DNA of 64,000 nucleotides from Prolixibacteraceae bacterium (GCA_025355875.1 JANXYV010000182.1:58957-122956), one strand, 5' to 3'; numbered from the stretch's first letter, positions 29,018-37,619 are shown. The notes: a model not told the origin generated them from the sequence alone. Translations and numbers: made by a program.

Positions 29018-30667
29018 CTAATTCATCACCACTTTCAAATTCTGGTGGATCGATTTTCCTTCAATGATGATGAAATACATTCCGGAATGAATCCCGGATG
29101 ATTTCCACATGATCGCTTCACCTTGTTTGATGGAGCTTTGCGGATGAATTATTTCGATCAACTCTCCTTTCATTCCCAGTATTTTCACGGTTACATTTTC
29201 GTTTATCTGCTGCTTTGCAACAATCCTGATTTGATCGGTGGAAGGATTCGGGAATATCTGAAAATAATTTTTGTCGGGCTGTTTCAGATTCGGCAGAGAA
29301 GTCAGATTGGCAAATTTAAATTTGATGGTATCAGAGTACACATCAACTCCATTGCTGTAGGCACTTGTCCTGTATATATACTGATTATTCGGTGCAGCCT
29401 TAAAGTTATAGGCATATGGTTTTGAGAAATCTTTCACCGTATTGAGGATATCGAAGACTTTACTGGATGCACTGTACTTCAGAAAATTTATATTCTGCAT
29501 GTTTTCAGCCGGAACAACATTTAAAGCCGTGGTTAAATTACTGGTGACATCAGCACTGATGAGGGGTGCATGAAAGCTTCCATGATACTTCAGTACTTTA
29601 AATTCATTAATCCGAATCAGATCATAGTTGCTGGCATAAACACCCGTAATTGTTAAGCGGAAATATCTGGCTTCTTTAGGTTGTATTTTATCAAGGCTGT
29701 AGGCAGCGACACGATCATTGCGTGAAGTTTTATCAACCACAACATCCCATTTCAAACTATCCGATGAAGCTTCAATTTTATACTGAATTCCCTTGTCTTT
29801 ATCCGATCTGAAAAACAGTTCGAACTGATCGGCTGACTGGATGCTCCCAACATCCACGGTTAATGAAGAAGGAAATCCTTTGAAGGTCCAGGCAGAAATC
29901 AAATCGCCATCCACTGCATTTCCTGCGGCATTATTCATAAATCCGGCGCCCATTAATCCGGAAGATTGGAACTTCTTGTGAAGCAGTAGATTCTCGTCAA
30001 AAATTTTTCTGTAGGTATTGCCGGTCAGTGCGGTATAAAAAATTTCTGCTACAAAATGAGCTCCACTCGCATTGGGATGAACGCCGTCAGAAAAAATTTC
30101 AGGTTTGGTGGATGTTGGAGTATAGCAGTCGATGATTTTAACATTTTTGTCCACCGAAACCTTAGTGATAATCGGAATAATCTCATCATGAATAACCGTA
30201 TCGTTTATATCATAAATGTGTTTGAAAACCTTAAGCGGGTAACAAATATAAATTTTAGGTTTCGAGGGTAGGTTTGCAAAAGTGTCGATCATCGAAACAT
30301 AGTCCTTATAAAAATCAGATTTATACGCCCAGTTGTAGTATTTGCTATCGTTGGTTCCCAACATGATTACGACGATGTTTGGTTCAAAATTCAGTGCATC
30401 TGTAAATTTGGTTTCTTTCCAAATCGGGAAGTCTCCTTTTTTAAGCATGGTTCTGCCACTTACTCCAAAATTCCCGATCTGCCAGTCTGAAGTGAGCAGA
30501 TTTCCTAATTGTGCAGGGTAGGCCTGGGTTGTTGGATTTGCCAGGCCGCTTCCTGCAGTGATACTGTTGCCAATAAATGCAATCTTGGTAATCGGTTGTT
30601 GTCCTGAAGTTTCACTCACAAGGAAGGTGCAGAAGATCACTGCAAAAAGAATTTTAAAAGTTTTCAT
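29018..30667 (-). CDS. SGNH/GDSL esterase with F5/8 type C domain and T9SS sorting domain
   Basis: The 549-residue secreted protein has a signal peptide and an SGNH hydrolase domain with all four blocks: Ser35 in GNSIT, Gly in GVSGRT (68-73), Asn106 in GTND, and Asp194/His197 in DGVHP. A discoidin-like F5/8 C domain follows at about 225-370 (TVDVGSIQSADQFELFFRSD). The last ~80 residues are a T9SS type A sorting domain beginning NYFQIFPNPSTDQIRI. It is therefore predicted T9SS cargo on or beyond the outer membrane, perhaps an acetylesterase on carbohydrate. The substrate is not known. Confidence 0.88.
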   Translation of the reverse strand: MKTFKILFAVIFCTFLVSETSGQQPITKIAFIGNSITAGSGLANPTTQAYPAQLGNLLTSDWQIGNFGVSGRTMLKKGDFPIWKETKFTDALNFEPNIVVIMLGTNDSKYYNWAYKSDFYKDYVSMIDTFANLPSKPKIYICYPLKVFKHIYDINDTVIHDEIIPIITKVSVDKNVKIIDCYTPTSTKPEIFSDGVHPNASGAHFVAEIFYTALTGNTYRKIFDENLLLHKKFQSSGLMGAGFMNNAAGNAVDGDLISAWTFKGFPSSLTVDVGSIQSADQFELFFRSDKDKGIQYKIEASSDSLKWDVVVDKTSRNDRVAAYSLDKIQPKEARYFRLTITGVYASNYDLIRINEFKVLKYHGSFHAPLISADVTSNLTTALNVVPAENMQNINFLKYSASSKVFDILNTVKDFSKPYAYNFKAAPNNQYIYRTSAYSNGVDVYSDTIKFKFANLTSLPNLKQPDKNYFQIFPNPSTDQIRIVAKQQINENVTVKILGMKGELIEIIHPQSSIKQGEAIMWKSSGIHSGMYFIIIEGKSIHQNLKVVMN

Positions 30668-30836
30668 ATTCTCAGGTTTTAATCATTTTCATATTTTAAA
30701 AGTCAGAAAAATGAAATTTAACAGGATTCTCCTGGCACTAGTTTGAGCGAATAAATGTAGTTATTTTTATACATATCAAAGGAATGACGGAATAATGCCG
30801 GAAATTTAAATCCGGAAGCGTGGTGGTTATCCTGAA

Positions 30837-32573
30837 TTAATCTTTCGGAACTTTCAGTCTGTCGCCGGTTCCCTGAATTATGATCCGTTCCCAATCCTTG
30901 CCATATCCGGGTTGCAGCGGTTTTTTCGGAACGTTTTTCCCGTTACCGTTGTCGAGCAACTGATGTCCTTCTGAAATTTTGATATTTCCGTCCATGTATT
31001 TCATGAACAGGTACTGGTAAAATACTTTCCAGTCAGATACCAGCTTATTGCCAGTATAAGCCGAATAGCGGGTCAGAAAATCGGTTGCTTTCGTCTCATT
31101 TTTCGTCTGAAGGTCAAGCGCCTGCTGATCGGTGCTTTTCACTTCATTTTCAAAACCTTTTTCCAGTTGCTTCTGATAGGCTTCAATTTCAGGATGAATC
31201 AGGTTGTAGCGCGAGTAGGCCCAGTTGTTTAGCTGATTAAAAGTCCAGAAGGCCGAAGTCTCTGACCAGGTAATCATTGATCCATTTCCCAGGACATAAC
31301 TTTCAGGAATTTTATTTATACCACAGTACATTGGAACATACACACATCCGTCGGTATCGTCCACACCAAACCAGAAAATACCTCCGATTGGAGCGGGGAG
31401 CCAGCTGCGCGACTGAGCTACGAAACTGTATCCGGTTTGCTGGGTGGCAATGGCCCGTTCGCAGAGATACAAAGTGCTGTCGACTTTGAATTCCATAGGA
31501 CGCCAGCGATATGGCGATTGGTAAGGCCCGGCACCCGGATCATTCCGCATATCAAGTGGCGTATTCTCATAATGGTCGCGCATGGCATCTTTTACCTGTT
31601 GAAGCGAAATCAAGGAATCCGGTTTCACCCACAATGGCATCCTGTTCGAAACAAAACCATTTGGGTTTGACGACTGGTCCATGAACTTACTTTCACGGCT
31701 GAATTTTCCCATCGCATAATTGGTATATTCCTGGCCTTCCCGAATTTCTTTGTTGATTTTCCGGAAGAAGGACCAAACGCGTGCATCGCAAAAACGGGCT
31801 CCTCCAAATTTCAGTGGATTGTAAACATCTGAAAAACTGAATGATTCATCGCTTCCCTTGTAAAATCCGTGTTTTTTAGCGAAGCTGATCACATCGGGTG
31901 AATGGTAGACTGTTTGTTTTGAATCGTTCCAGTTGTTGGCTTTCTGAAACGGAAAAGTGGTGATTCTTGCCTGGTTGGCATGGCCACTGACGTAACCATC
32001 AGGAATCAACCGGGCGACCCAGACTGCGCCTTTTTCGTAGTTGCCTTTGCCGATCAGTTCCATGATCCAGGCTTCGTTGGCATCCGAAATTGAAAACGAT
32101 TCGCCACTGGTGGCATAGCCATACTCAGCAATCAATTCGGTTATTACTTGAATCATTTCGCTGGCCGTTTTCGAGCGTTGCAAACCAATGCGCATCAGTG
32201 AACCATAATCAAGAATAGCTCCGGGTTGCGATCCGAGCGAATCCAATCCTCCCCAGGTAGTTTCGCCAATGGCAACCTGGTATTCGTTCATAAACTGAAC
32301 GACGGAATAGGTATGTGCAACTTCGGGAATAGTTCCGAGCAATTTTCCGGTTTCGTAATGAAAAACTTCGCACAAATCACCGGGCTTGTGATCGGCTGCG
32401 GGGTAGAATGTGATGGCTCCGTAACGGGTATGCGAATCGGCAGCATAGGTAATCATTACTGAATGGTCGCTACTGGCCCCTTTGGTGACAATCAGGTTGG
32501 TACATGCAAAAACTTCTGAAATTCCGGTGCAAAGAATTAGAATGAGAAAAAGAATTAGAGTTCGGTGAGTCAT
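30837..32573 (-). CDS. C69 (U34) family dipeptidase
   Basis: The 578-residue protein has a signal peptide cleaved just before Cys24 (VFA-CTNLIVTKGAS). Cys24 becomes the N-terminal nucleophile, as in PepD-type C69 peptidases of the Ntn-hydrolase fold. Supporting segments are MITYAADSHTRYGAI, QVAIGETTWGG and SFSISDANEAWIMELIGKG. Secreted homologues are common in Bacteroidota and are presumed to cleave dipeptides in the periplasm. Length is normal. It has its own promoter-like element and no obvious partner. Confidence 0.92.
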   Translation of the reverse strand: MTHRTLILFLILILCTGISEVFACTNLIVTKGASSDHSVMITYAADSHTRYGAITFYPAADHKPGDLCEVFHYETGKLLGTIPEVAHTYSVVQFMNEYQVAIGETTWGGLDSLGSQPGAILDYGSLMRIGLQRSKTASEMIQVITELIAEYGYATSGESFSISDANEAWIMELIGKGNYEKGAVWVARLIPDGYVSGHANQARITTFPFQKANNWNDSKQTVYHSPDVISFAKKHGFYKGSDESFSFSDVYNPLKFGGARFCDARVWSFFRKINKEIREGQEYTNYAMGKFSRESKFMDQSSNPNGFVSNRMPLWVKPDSLISLQQVKDAMRDHYENTPLDMRNDPGAGPYQSPYRWRPMEFKVDSTLYLCERAIATQQTGYSFVAQSRSWLPAPIGGIFWFGVDDTDGCVYVPMYCGINKIPESYVLGNGSMITWSETSAFWTFNQLNNWAYSRYNLIHPEIEAYQKQLEKGFENEVKSTDQQALDLQTKNETKATDFLTRYSAYTGNKLVSDWKVFYQYLFMKYMDGNIKISEGHQLLDNGNGKNVPKKPLQPGYGKDWERIIIQGTGDRLKVPKD

Positions 32574-32589
32574 AAGGAAATCATTTTTT

Positions 32590-32617
32590 CAAAAATAGAC
32601 AAAAGTTTGACTGGCAA
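32590..32617 (-). promoter_or_regulatory. Promoter for the C69 dipeptidase gene
   Basis: Minus-strand TTG (32617-32615) and TATTTTTG (32597-32590) are 17 bases apart, just upstream of the dipeptidase start. Confidence 0.5.
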
Positions 32618-32689
32618 GCAATAAGGACAGGGAAACGTGAATTCTTTTCAATTTTTTCCTGTTAACTGTGATTGAAAACAGAAATCTTC

Positions 32690-33985
32690 CTATGTTTTTT
32701 GTTTCTTCTTTTTTGCTGCCGGAAACAATACATTGTTCAGGATGAGCCGGTAACCCGGTGAGTTGGGATGCAAATTCAGGTCAGTGGCCGGATCGCCCAC
32801 AAAATGCTGGTAATCTTCGGGATCATGCCCTCCATAGTAAGTCCAGAATCCTTTTCCCAATTCGCCATGAATATAACGTGCTTCTCCGGCCGCCTTATTT
32901 TCGCCCATAATCAGAACATTGGCTTTGACCAGTTTGCGGTTGAATGCAGTGGTTTGTCCCATAAAACCTTTGATCATGTTAGCATGGTTCTGACAGAGCA
33001 TGGTTGGCACCGGATCCCATTTGGCTGAAAACTGAAACAATGTGAAATAGTCCTGCTCGCGCGGAACTTTTCGGGTGGTGGAAACATCAATGTCTGAAAA
33101 CCGGTATTCGTATGGATTGCGGCTGAGGGTGAAATTCTCGAAAGCCAGGGTATTGGTAAAGTCCAGTTTTGAATTCATGTCCGGATCGGCCGGATCACCG
33201 TCGTACATCGATTCGCAGATGTCAACTCCCTGAGCGGCCTGCGCAATGTCGTAGGTGTCGGTAGCAGCGCACATCGCAAACAGAAACCCACCGTTACTGA
33301 TATACTGGTGGATTTCGCGGGTAACTACTTTTTTCATTTCTGAAACTTTCATAAACCCGAGTTTCTGAGCCAGTTCCTTATTGATCCTCACATCTTCCTG
33401 ATACCAGGGCATGTGCTGGTATGCCTGAAAGAATTTTCCGAACTGGCCGGTAAAATCCTCATGATGAAGGTGCAGCCAATCGTAATCTTTGAGTTTGCCG
33501 TTCAGAATTTCTTCGTCGTAAACGATATCAAATTTGATTTCAGCATATTTTAAAACCAGGGTCACGGCATCGTCCCAGGGAAGCTTATTTGGCGGGGAAT
33601 ACACCGCAATCTTCGGCGCTTTCTGCATACTTACTGCATCTTCGTTTAAATCTTCCCGGGCAATTTCTGTCAGCAAATTGCTGGCCTGTCCGTCAGCCAG
33701 GGTTTCGAAACTGACTCCACGAACCAGGCATTCACTGGCAATGGCCTGCTGGTGCTGCATGAGGAAACTCCCGCCACGATAATTAAGCAGCCATTTTACT
33801 TCCACGCCCTGTTCGAGAGTCCAGTAGGTTATTCCGTAAGCTTTCAAATGGTTGGTCTGTTTTTCGTCCATCGGGATCAGGATGAAAGCGGCTTGCGCTG
33901 TCTGGATGAGCATAAGCAGCAGCAAGACGGTCAACCATTTAGCCGGGATTTTAGAACGGAACGCTCTCACCTTTTGAATTTCCAT
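32690..33985 (-). CDS. Secreted protein of the Bacteroidota 'asparagine synthetase B'-labelled family, function unknown
   Basis: The 431-residue protein begins with a signal peptide (ends QTAQA) followed by AFILIPMDEKQTNHLKAYGITYW. It resembles Bacteroidota proteins often named asparagine synthetase B, but no PP-loop or Asn-synthase domain is visible and the name is probably wrong. The middle (KIAVYSPPNKLPWDDAV, DYDWLHLHHED, GGFLFAMCAATDTYD) looks like a flavodoxin/glutamine amidotransferase-type fold. The start at 33985 overlaps the end of dnaB by 35 bases, so translation is probably coupled to dnaB. An exported product tied to a replication helicase is unusual. Confidence 0.65.
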   Translation of the reverse strand: MEIQKVRAFRSKIPAKWLTVLLLLMLIQTAQAAFILIPMDEKQTNHLKAYGITYWTLEQGVEVKWLLNYRGGSFLMQHQQAIASECLVRGVSFETLADGQASNLLTEIAREDLNEDAVSMQKAPKIAVYSPPNKLPWDDAVTLVLKYAEIKFDIVYDEEILNGKLKDYDWLHLHHEDFTGQFGKFFQAYQHMPWYQEDVRINKELAQKLGFMKVSEMKKVVTREIHQYISNGGFLFAMCAATDTYDIAQAAQGVDICESMYDGDPADPDMNSKLDFTNTLAFENFTLSRNPYEYRFSDIDVSTTRKVPREQDYFTLFQFSAKWDPVPTMLCQNHANMIKGFMGQTTAFNRKLVKANVLIMGENKAAGEARYIHGELGKGFWTYYGGHDPEDYQHFVGDPATDLNLHPNSPGYRLILNNVLFPAAKKKKQKT

Positions 33986-35522
33986 AATGGCCGAATTTTT
34001 CGTCTTCGAACGATGTGTTAACAGGGATAATTCCTGATTTGTAGCTATGCGGATTGCCTTTGTCGTCATTCATTTTTGATTGAATTTTTTGTCCAAAGTG
34101 GCCACCACCAATATCTTCAGGAATGATATTCTCCATGTCCGAAAATTTGGCCAGGTTCTTTCTAAACGATAACCTGACATCGCCGATTGCTCCGTTGCGG
34201 TGTTTGGCAATGATGATTTCGGCCACTCCAATAAGCGAGTTTCCATCCTCATCCTCAGTAATTCCGTAGTATTCAGGCCGGTGAATAAACAAAACGATAT
34301 CGGCATCCTGTTCAATTGCTCCTGATTCACGAAGGTCGGAAAGCTGTGGACGTTTTCCTTCGCGCGACTCGACTGAACGGTTCAACTGTGAAAGTGCAAT
34401 TACCGGAATGTCCAGTTCCTTCGCGATGGCTTTCAACGAACGGGATATCATACTTACTTCCTGTTCACGGCTTCCCCGGTTATCCGTTCCTGCCGTCATG
34501 AGCTGAAGGTAATCGACGATCACTGCACCAATGTTGTGCTGCATTTTTAGTCTCCGGCATTTGGCCCTGAATTCAAAAATGGAAAGGGCAGGAGTGTCGT
34601 CAACGAAAAGCGGGGCATCATCCAGAATGGAAAGTTTTCGGTGAAAATGGTCCCATTCCCATCCGACCAGTCTGCCGTTTTTAATCTTCTCAGAACCCAA
34701 TTCAGTCTCTGCGGAAATCAGTCGGTTAACCAACTGCATCGACGACATTTCAAGCGAAAAAACGGCCACCGGTACTTTGTGGTCGACCGCCATGTTTCGC
34801 GCCATGGAAAGCACAAAGGCGGTTTTTCCCATCGAAGGACGGGCAGCAACAATGATGAGGTCGGTTTTTTGCCATCCTGAAGTAATGCGGTCCATCGCGG
34901 TAAATCCGCTGGGAACTCCGCTTAATCCATCTTCACGTTTTGAGGCTTCCTCGATCTGGATGGCCGCATCGCGCAACAGCGATTTGAGGGGAACAGTTTC
35001 CTTCTTGATGTTTCCTTCAGCCACATGAAAAAGTGCTGTTTCAGAGAAGTCAATCAAATCGTCCACATCAATGGCATCATCGTAGGCTTTGGTCTGAATC
35101 TCGGTCGAAACGCGGATCATTTCGCGCTGGATGAACTTTTGCGCGATGATCCGGGAGTGAAATTCGATGTGTGCGGCAGAAGCAACCCGGGAAGTTAGCT
35201 GCGTGATCATCAGCGGCCCTCCAACTTCGTCGAGCAGGGTTCGGTTTTTCAGTTCCTGGGTAACCATGAGCAAGTCAACCGGCTTTTCGTGTGTCGAAAG
35301 ATACTTGATGGTATCAAATATTTTCTGATGCTCTTCCTTATAGAAACTTCTCGTGTCGATGATATCGGCAACAGTTACATAAGCGTCACGTTCAAGCATC
35401 AATGCGCCCAGAACAGCTTCCTCCACTTCGATTGCCTGTGGTGGAATTTTGCCGTATTGAGCGTTGATTTGCTCAATAGTCATCTTGGCTTGTTGCTGGT
35501 AATTCTTTTTTTCTCCGGCCAT
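33951..35522 (-). CDS. dnaB: Replicative DNA helicase DnaB
   Basis: DnaB is the hexameric 5'-3' helicase of the replication fork. The 523-residue protein has the N-terminal helical domain (about 27-130), a linker, and the RecA-like domain with the Walker A-type ARPSMGKT (227-234), FSLEMS, VDYLQL Walker B (336-341), SQLNRSVESR and the RPQLSDLRESGAIEQDAD arginine-finger region (391-408). Length is normal and no intein is present. It starts after a -7 box (35593-35586) and overlaps the downstream secreted-protein gene. Confidence 0.97.
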   Translation of the reverse strand: MAGEKKNYQQQAKMTIEQINAQYGKIPPQAIEVEEAVLGALMLERDAYVTVADIIDTRSFYKEEHQKIFDTIKYLSTHEKPVDLLMVTQELKNRTLLDEVGGPLMITQLTSRVASAAHIEFHSRIIAQKFIQREMIRVSTEIQTKAYDDAIDVDDLIDFSETALFHVAEGNIKKETVPLKSLLRDAAIQIEEASKREDGLSGVPSGFTAMDRITSGWQKTDLIIVAARPSMGKTAFVLSMARNMAVDHKVPVAVFSLEMSSMQLVNRLISAETELGSEKIKNGRLVGWEWDHFHRKLSILDDAPLFVDDTPALSIFEFRAKCRRLKMQHNIGAVIVDYLQLMTAGTDNRGSREQEVSMISRSLKAIAKELDIPVIALSQLNRSVESREGKRPQLSDLRESGAIEQDADIVLFIHRPEYYGITEDEDGNSLIGVAEIIIAKHRNGAIGDVRLSFRKNLAKFSDMENIIPEDIGGGHFGQKIQSKMNDDKGNPHSYKSGIIPVNTSFEDEKFGHYGNSKGESVPF

Positions 35523-35585
35523 GTTTCAGGTTTTCAATTATTCAGGTAGATGGAAATAACTGCACACAAATTTTTTGCAGGGATT

Positions 35586-35593
35586 CAAAGGTA
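35586..35593 (-). promoter_or_regulatory. -7 promoter box for dnaB
   Basis: Minus-strand TACCTTTG lies 63 bases upstream of the dnaB ATG and directly abuts the T run of the terminator at 35601-35620. Confidence 0.5.
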
Positions 35594-35600
35594 AAAAAAA

Positions 35601-35620
35601 AGGAGACCTTTTGGCCTCCT
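35601..35620 (-). terminator. Terminator of the ancestral ddl transcript
   Basis: On the minus strand AGGAG/CTCCT with an inner GGCC-type stem is followed by eight T (35600-35593). It sits 24 bases behind the stop codon of the duplicated ddl tail (35644), the position expected of the original ddl terminator. Confidence 0.75.
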
Positions 35621-35643
35621 GCGATATTAAGTTATTGACAAAA

Positions 35644-35766
35644 TTACCTGAGTTTATCTTCAATGATCATCCCCAGAACATCGCCCAGTTTTCGGCCCAT
35701 GGCAGCGATCTGTTGCGGAATAAAGCTGGTGGCGGTCATTCCGGGAGTAGTGTTCACTTCCGGAAA
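35644..35766 (-). pseudogene. Displaced duplicate of the ddl 3' end
   Basis: This stretch encodes the last ~40 residues of D-alanine--D-alanine ligase in frame to a TAA stop at 35646-35644: EVNTTPGMTATSFIPQQ, AAMGRKLGDVLG and a final EDKLR. It is a direct repeat of the ddl end at 36402-36519. Only about three of 118 positions differ (35653, one near 35684, 35762). It has no start codon or upstream ddl sequence. It still has a terminator immediately behind it, so I read it as the original ddl tail, cut off by insertion of the toxin-antitoxin segment. Confidence 0.85.
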
Positions 35767-35810
35767 TTGGAATCGACCAGTTTTTTATGCAAACATCTTT
35801 TCGTCAAAGG

Positions 35811-36080
35811 CTATTTTGGAAAGTATTTATAAATATCGCTTCGATGCAAAAATCGAATCAATACAATAGCATTCTTTTCGATGATAAGGCCAATCCGATA
35901 ATCCCCAATTCGGATACGATAGCCATTTTTACTTCCTTTCAGCTTTTTGCAGTTTTGAATATCAGAAAGCTTGTTTGCATTTTGAATTACTTCAATACAA
36001 TCAGCGATGGAATGAAGTAGTTTTTGATCAGTTAATTTATCTGTATCTTTTTCAAATGAACGATCAATCAAAACCTTCAT
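35811..36080 (-). CDS. RelE/ParE-superfamily toxin
   Basis: The 89-residue basic protein starts MKVLIDRSFEKDTDKL, with the central KKLKGSKNGYRIRIGDYRIGLIIE and the end VLIRFLHRSDIYKYFP. This is the usual alternation of RelE-like toxins, which cleave ribosome-bound mRNA (RelE) or inhibit gyrase (ParE). The GYRIRIGDYRI and HR-x-x-IY residues are the probable active-site region. Its start overlaps the stop of the preceding antitoxin gene by four bases. The sequence is visibly more AT-rich than the flanking ddl and dnaB genes, suggesting acquisition. Confidence 0.85.
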   Translation of the reverse strand: MKVLIDRSFEKDTDKLTDQKLLHSIADCIEVIQNANKLSDIQNCKKLKGSKNGYRIRIGDYRIGLIIEKNAIVLIRFLHRSDIYKYFPK

Positions 36081-36274
36081 TTTCTGAGTTTTTGAAGATA
36101 ACTATCTGTTTTGACAAATTTGCCTGTACGACCTTCCTTGACTGCCTGAATCAATCCGATATCTTCCTTTTCTTCTTCTGAAAGATATTTTACGGTAATA
36201 CCAATTTTTTTTGCCAGATCAGTTATATTCTTTAAATCAGCTCTTGAACTGCCTTGTAAGATAACTGTTTCCAT
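36077..36274 (-). CDS. Antitoxin of the RelE-type module
   Basis: The 65-residue protein METVILQGSSRADL... ends in a positively charged segment (KFVKTDSYLQKLRK). It precedes and overlaps the toxin gene, the usual antitoxin-first order. I do not recognise a standard DNA-binding domain; residues 1-30 could form a short beta-alpha element and the acidic EEEKED (38-43) is followed by a helix likely to wrap the toxin. The antitoxin role is inferred from position and size. Confidence 0.7.
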   Translation of the reverse strand: METVILQGSSRADLKNITDLAKKIGITVKYLSEEEKEDIGLIQAVKEGRTGKFVKTDSYLQKLRK

Positions 36275-36299
36275 GTTTCAATTTAATAAAGTGCTGGAA

Positions 36300-36307
36300 C
36301 AAAAGTA
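36300..36307 (-). promoter_or_regulatory. -7 promoter box of the toxin-antitoxin operon
   Basis: Minus-strand TACTTTTG lies 26 bases upstream of the antitoxin ATG, so the module can be transcribed independently of ddl. Confidence 0.5.
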
Positions 36308-36396
36308 CAAAATTCAACCCGATTAAATGTCTGAGAAATACTCAATGTCGAGAATCTATGCATTCTAATCCCTTCGCAATTATGTAGATAGTTTTT

Positions 36397-37374
36397 TTAA
36401 TTGAGGTTATCTTCAATGATCATCCCCAGAACATCGACCAGTTTTCGGCCCATGGCAGCGATCTGTTGCGGAATAAAGCTGGTGGCGGTCATTCCGGGAG
36501 TAGTGTTCACTTCCAGAAAGTAAAATTCATTGTCTTTAAGTATATAATCGATACGGACAATACCTGAACAATCGCACAAATCGTAGATGCGTGATGAGAG
36601 TTGCTGCACTTTTTTAGTCAGTTCCGGCGAAATGCGTGCCGGAGTAATTTCGTCGGTTTTACCGGCGGTATATTTCGCTTCAAAATCGAAAAACTCGTTT
36701 TGGGGAATGACTTCAGTAACAGGGAAAATCAGTTCCTGATCTGAAAGTTTGACCAGACCGCAGGTAAACTCAGGGCCGTCGATGAATTGCTCTACCAGTA
36801 TATCGTGGCTTTCTTTCATGGCCATTTCAAGTGCATCCAAAAGTTGACCTTTTTCTTTCACTTTGGTTACCCCAAAACTGGATCCTCCGGCATTTGGTTT
36901 CACAAACAAAGGCAAGCCAAGTTCAGAAATGAGTTGATCGGCATCGGCATGATCACCTTTAAACAGGCGTACCGATTTGGCCATGGTGATCTCGAAATTG
37001 CGAAGGTAATTGCTGCAGAAATACTTATTGAATGTCAGCGCCGATGAGCAGACTCCGCAGGTAGAGTAGGGGACTTGTACCATATCCAGATATCCCTGAA
37101 GCTTGCCGTCTTCGCCTGGAGTTCCGTGAATGGTAATGTATGCAAAATCAAAGTTTATTTTCTCCCCATTTCGCTGAAATGAAAAATCACCTTTATCAAT
37201 TTGCGAAATGATCTGATCATTTTCGAAAACATCCCAGTCAAGCCCTTTCATCTGAACTTTCCACACGTTGTACCGGCTGGAGTCAATGGCTTCAAAAACA
37301 TTAATACTGCTTTTCACTGAAACCACAAATTCGGAGGAGTCGCCTCCATAAACAACCGCAATATTTTTTTTCAT
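36397..37374 (-). CDS. ddl: D-alanine--D-alanine ligase
   Basis: Ddl makes the D-Ala-D-Ala dipeptide for peptidoglycan. The 325-residue ATP-grasp enzyme begins KKNIAVVYGGDSSEFVVSVKSS. It has ITIHGTPGEDGKLQGYLD, the PLFVKPNAGGSSFGVTKV ATP-grasp strand-loop, VEQFIDGPEFTCGL, RIDYILKDNEFYFLEVN (metal-binding Glu and Asn) and NTTPGMTATSFIPQQ. The last ~40 codons are present twice in the window. The inner copy completes this gene and the outer copy is an orphan beyond the toxin-antitoxin genes. No mur genes are adjacent. Confidence 0.95.
   Translation of the reverse strand: MKKNIAVVYGGDSSEFVVSVKSSINVFEAIDSSRYNVWKVQMKGLDWDVFENDQIISQIDKGDFSFQRNGEKINFDFAYITIHGTPGEDGKLQGYLDMVQVPYSTCGVCSSALTFNKYFCSNYLRNFEITMAKSVRLFKGDHADADQLISELGLPLFVKPNAGGSSFGVTKVKEKGQLLDALEMAMKESHDILVEQFIDGPEFTCGLVKLSDQELIFPVTEVIPQNEFFDFEAKYTAGKTDEITPARISPELTKKVQQLSSRIYDLCDCSGIVRIDYILKDNEFYFLEVNTTPGMTATSFIPQQIAAMGRKLVDVLGMIIEDNLN
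36402..36519 (-). repeat. Direct repeat, copy B, within the 3' end of ddl
   Basis: This 118-bp block matches 35649-35766 in the same orientation, offset 753 bases, with about three differences. Here it forms the functional end of ddl (ending EDNLN). Between the copies lie only the toxin-antitoxin genes and their promoter. Confidence 0.9.
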
Positions 37375-37439
37375 AAAGGATGATATTTTTCTTCTTATTC
37401 AGTTTTGAAGATGAATTGATCAATTTCGTCCGAAACCTG

Positions 37440-37612
37440 AGTGTCTCTTTTTTCATCATTTGCTAACGGACGACCCTTGTTTTCTTTTCGTTCCCGGGGT
37501 TGCACTCTTTCGTCGTTTACCCCTGGGTTATTGATATTTTGCCCCTTCAGGGCAATAGCTATCGCGAATCACGAACCCAAAGCTTGCCCCCAGCGGAGGA
37601 ACGGGAAGGCGG
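37440..37612. repeat. Candidate short interspersed repeat in the ddl-rluD gap
   Basis: This noncoding stretch has features unlike the surrounding AT-rich spacers. An imperfect palindrome (CCCGGGGT near 37494 against ACCCCTGGG near 37520-37527) and a small hairpin (TGCCC 37540-37544 with GGGCA 37550-37554) are visible. From memory it resembles GC-rich interspersed repeats with CCCGGGGTT and GCCCCTTCAGGGC cores in Bacteroidota genomes, but no second copy occurs in this window. An open frame of 69 codons through it is not a credible gene. Confidence 0.45.
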
Positions 37613-37619
37613 TTGTTTT

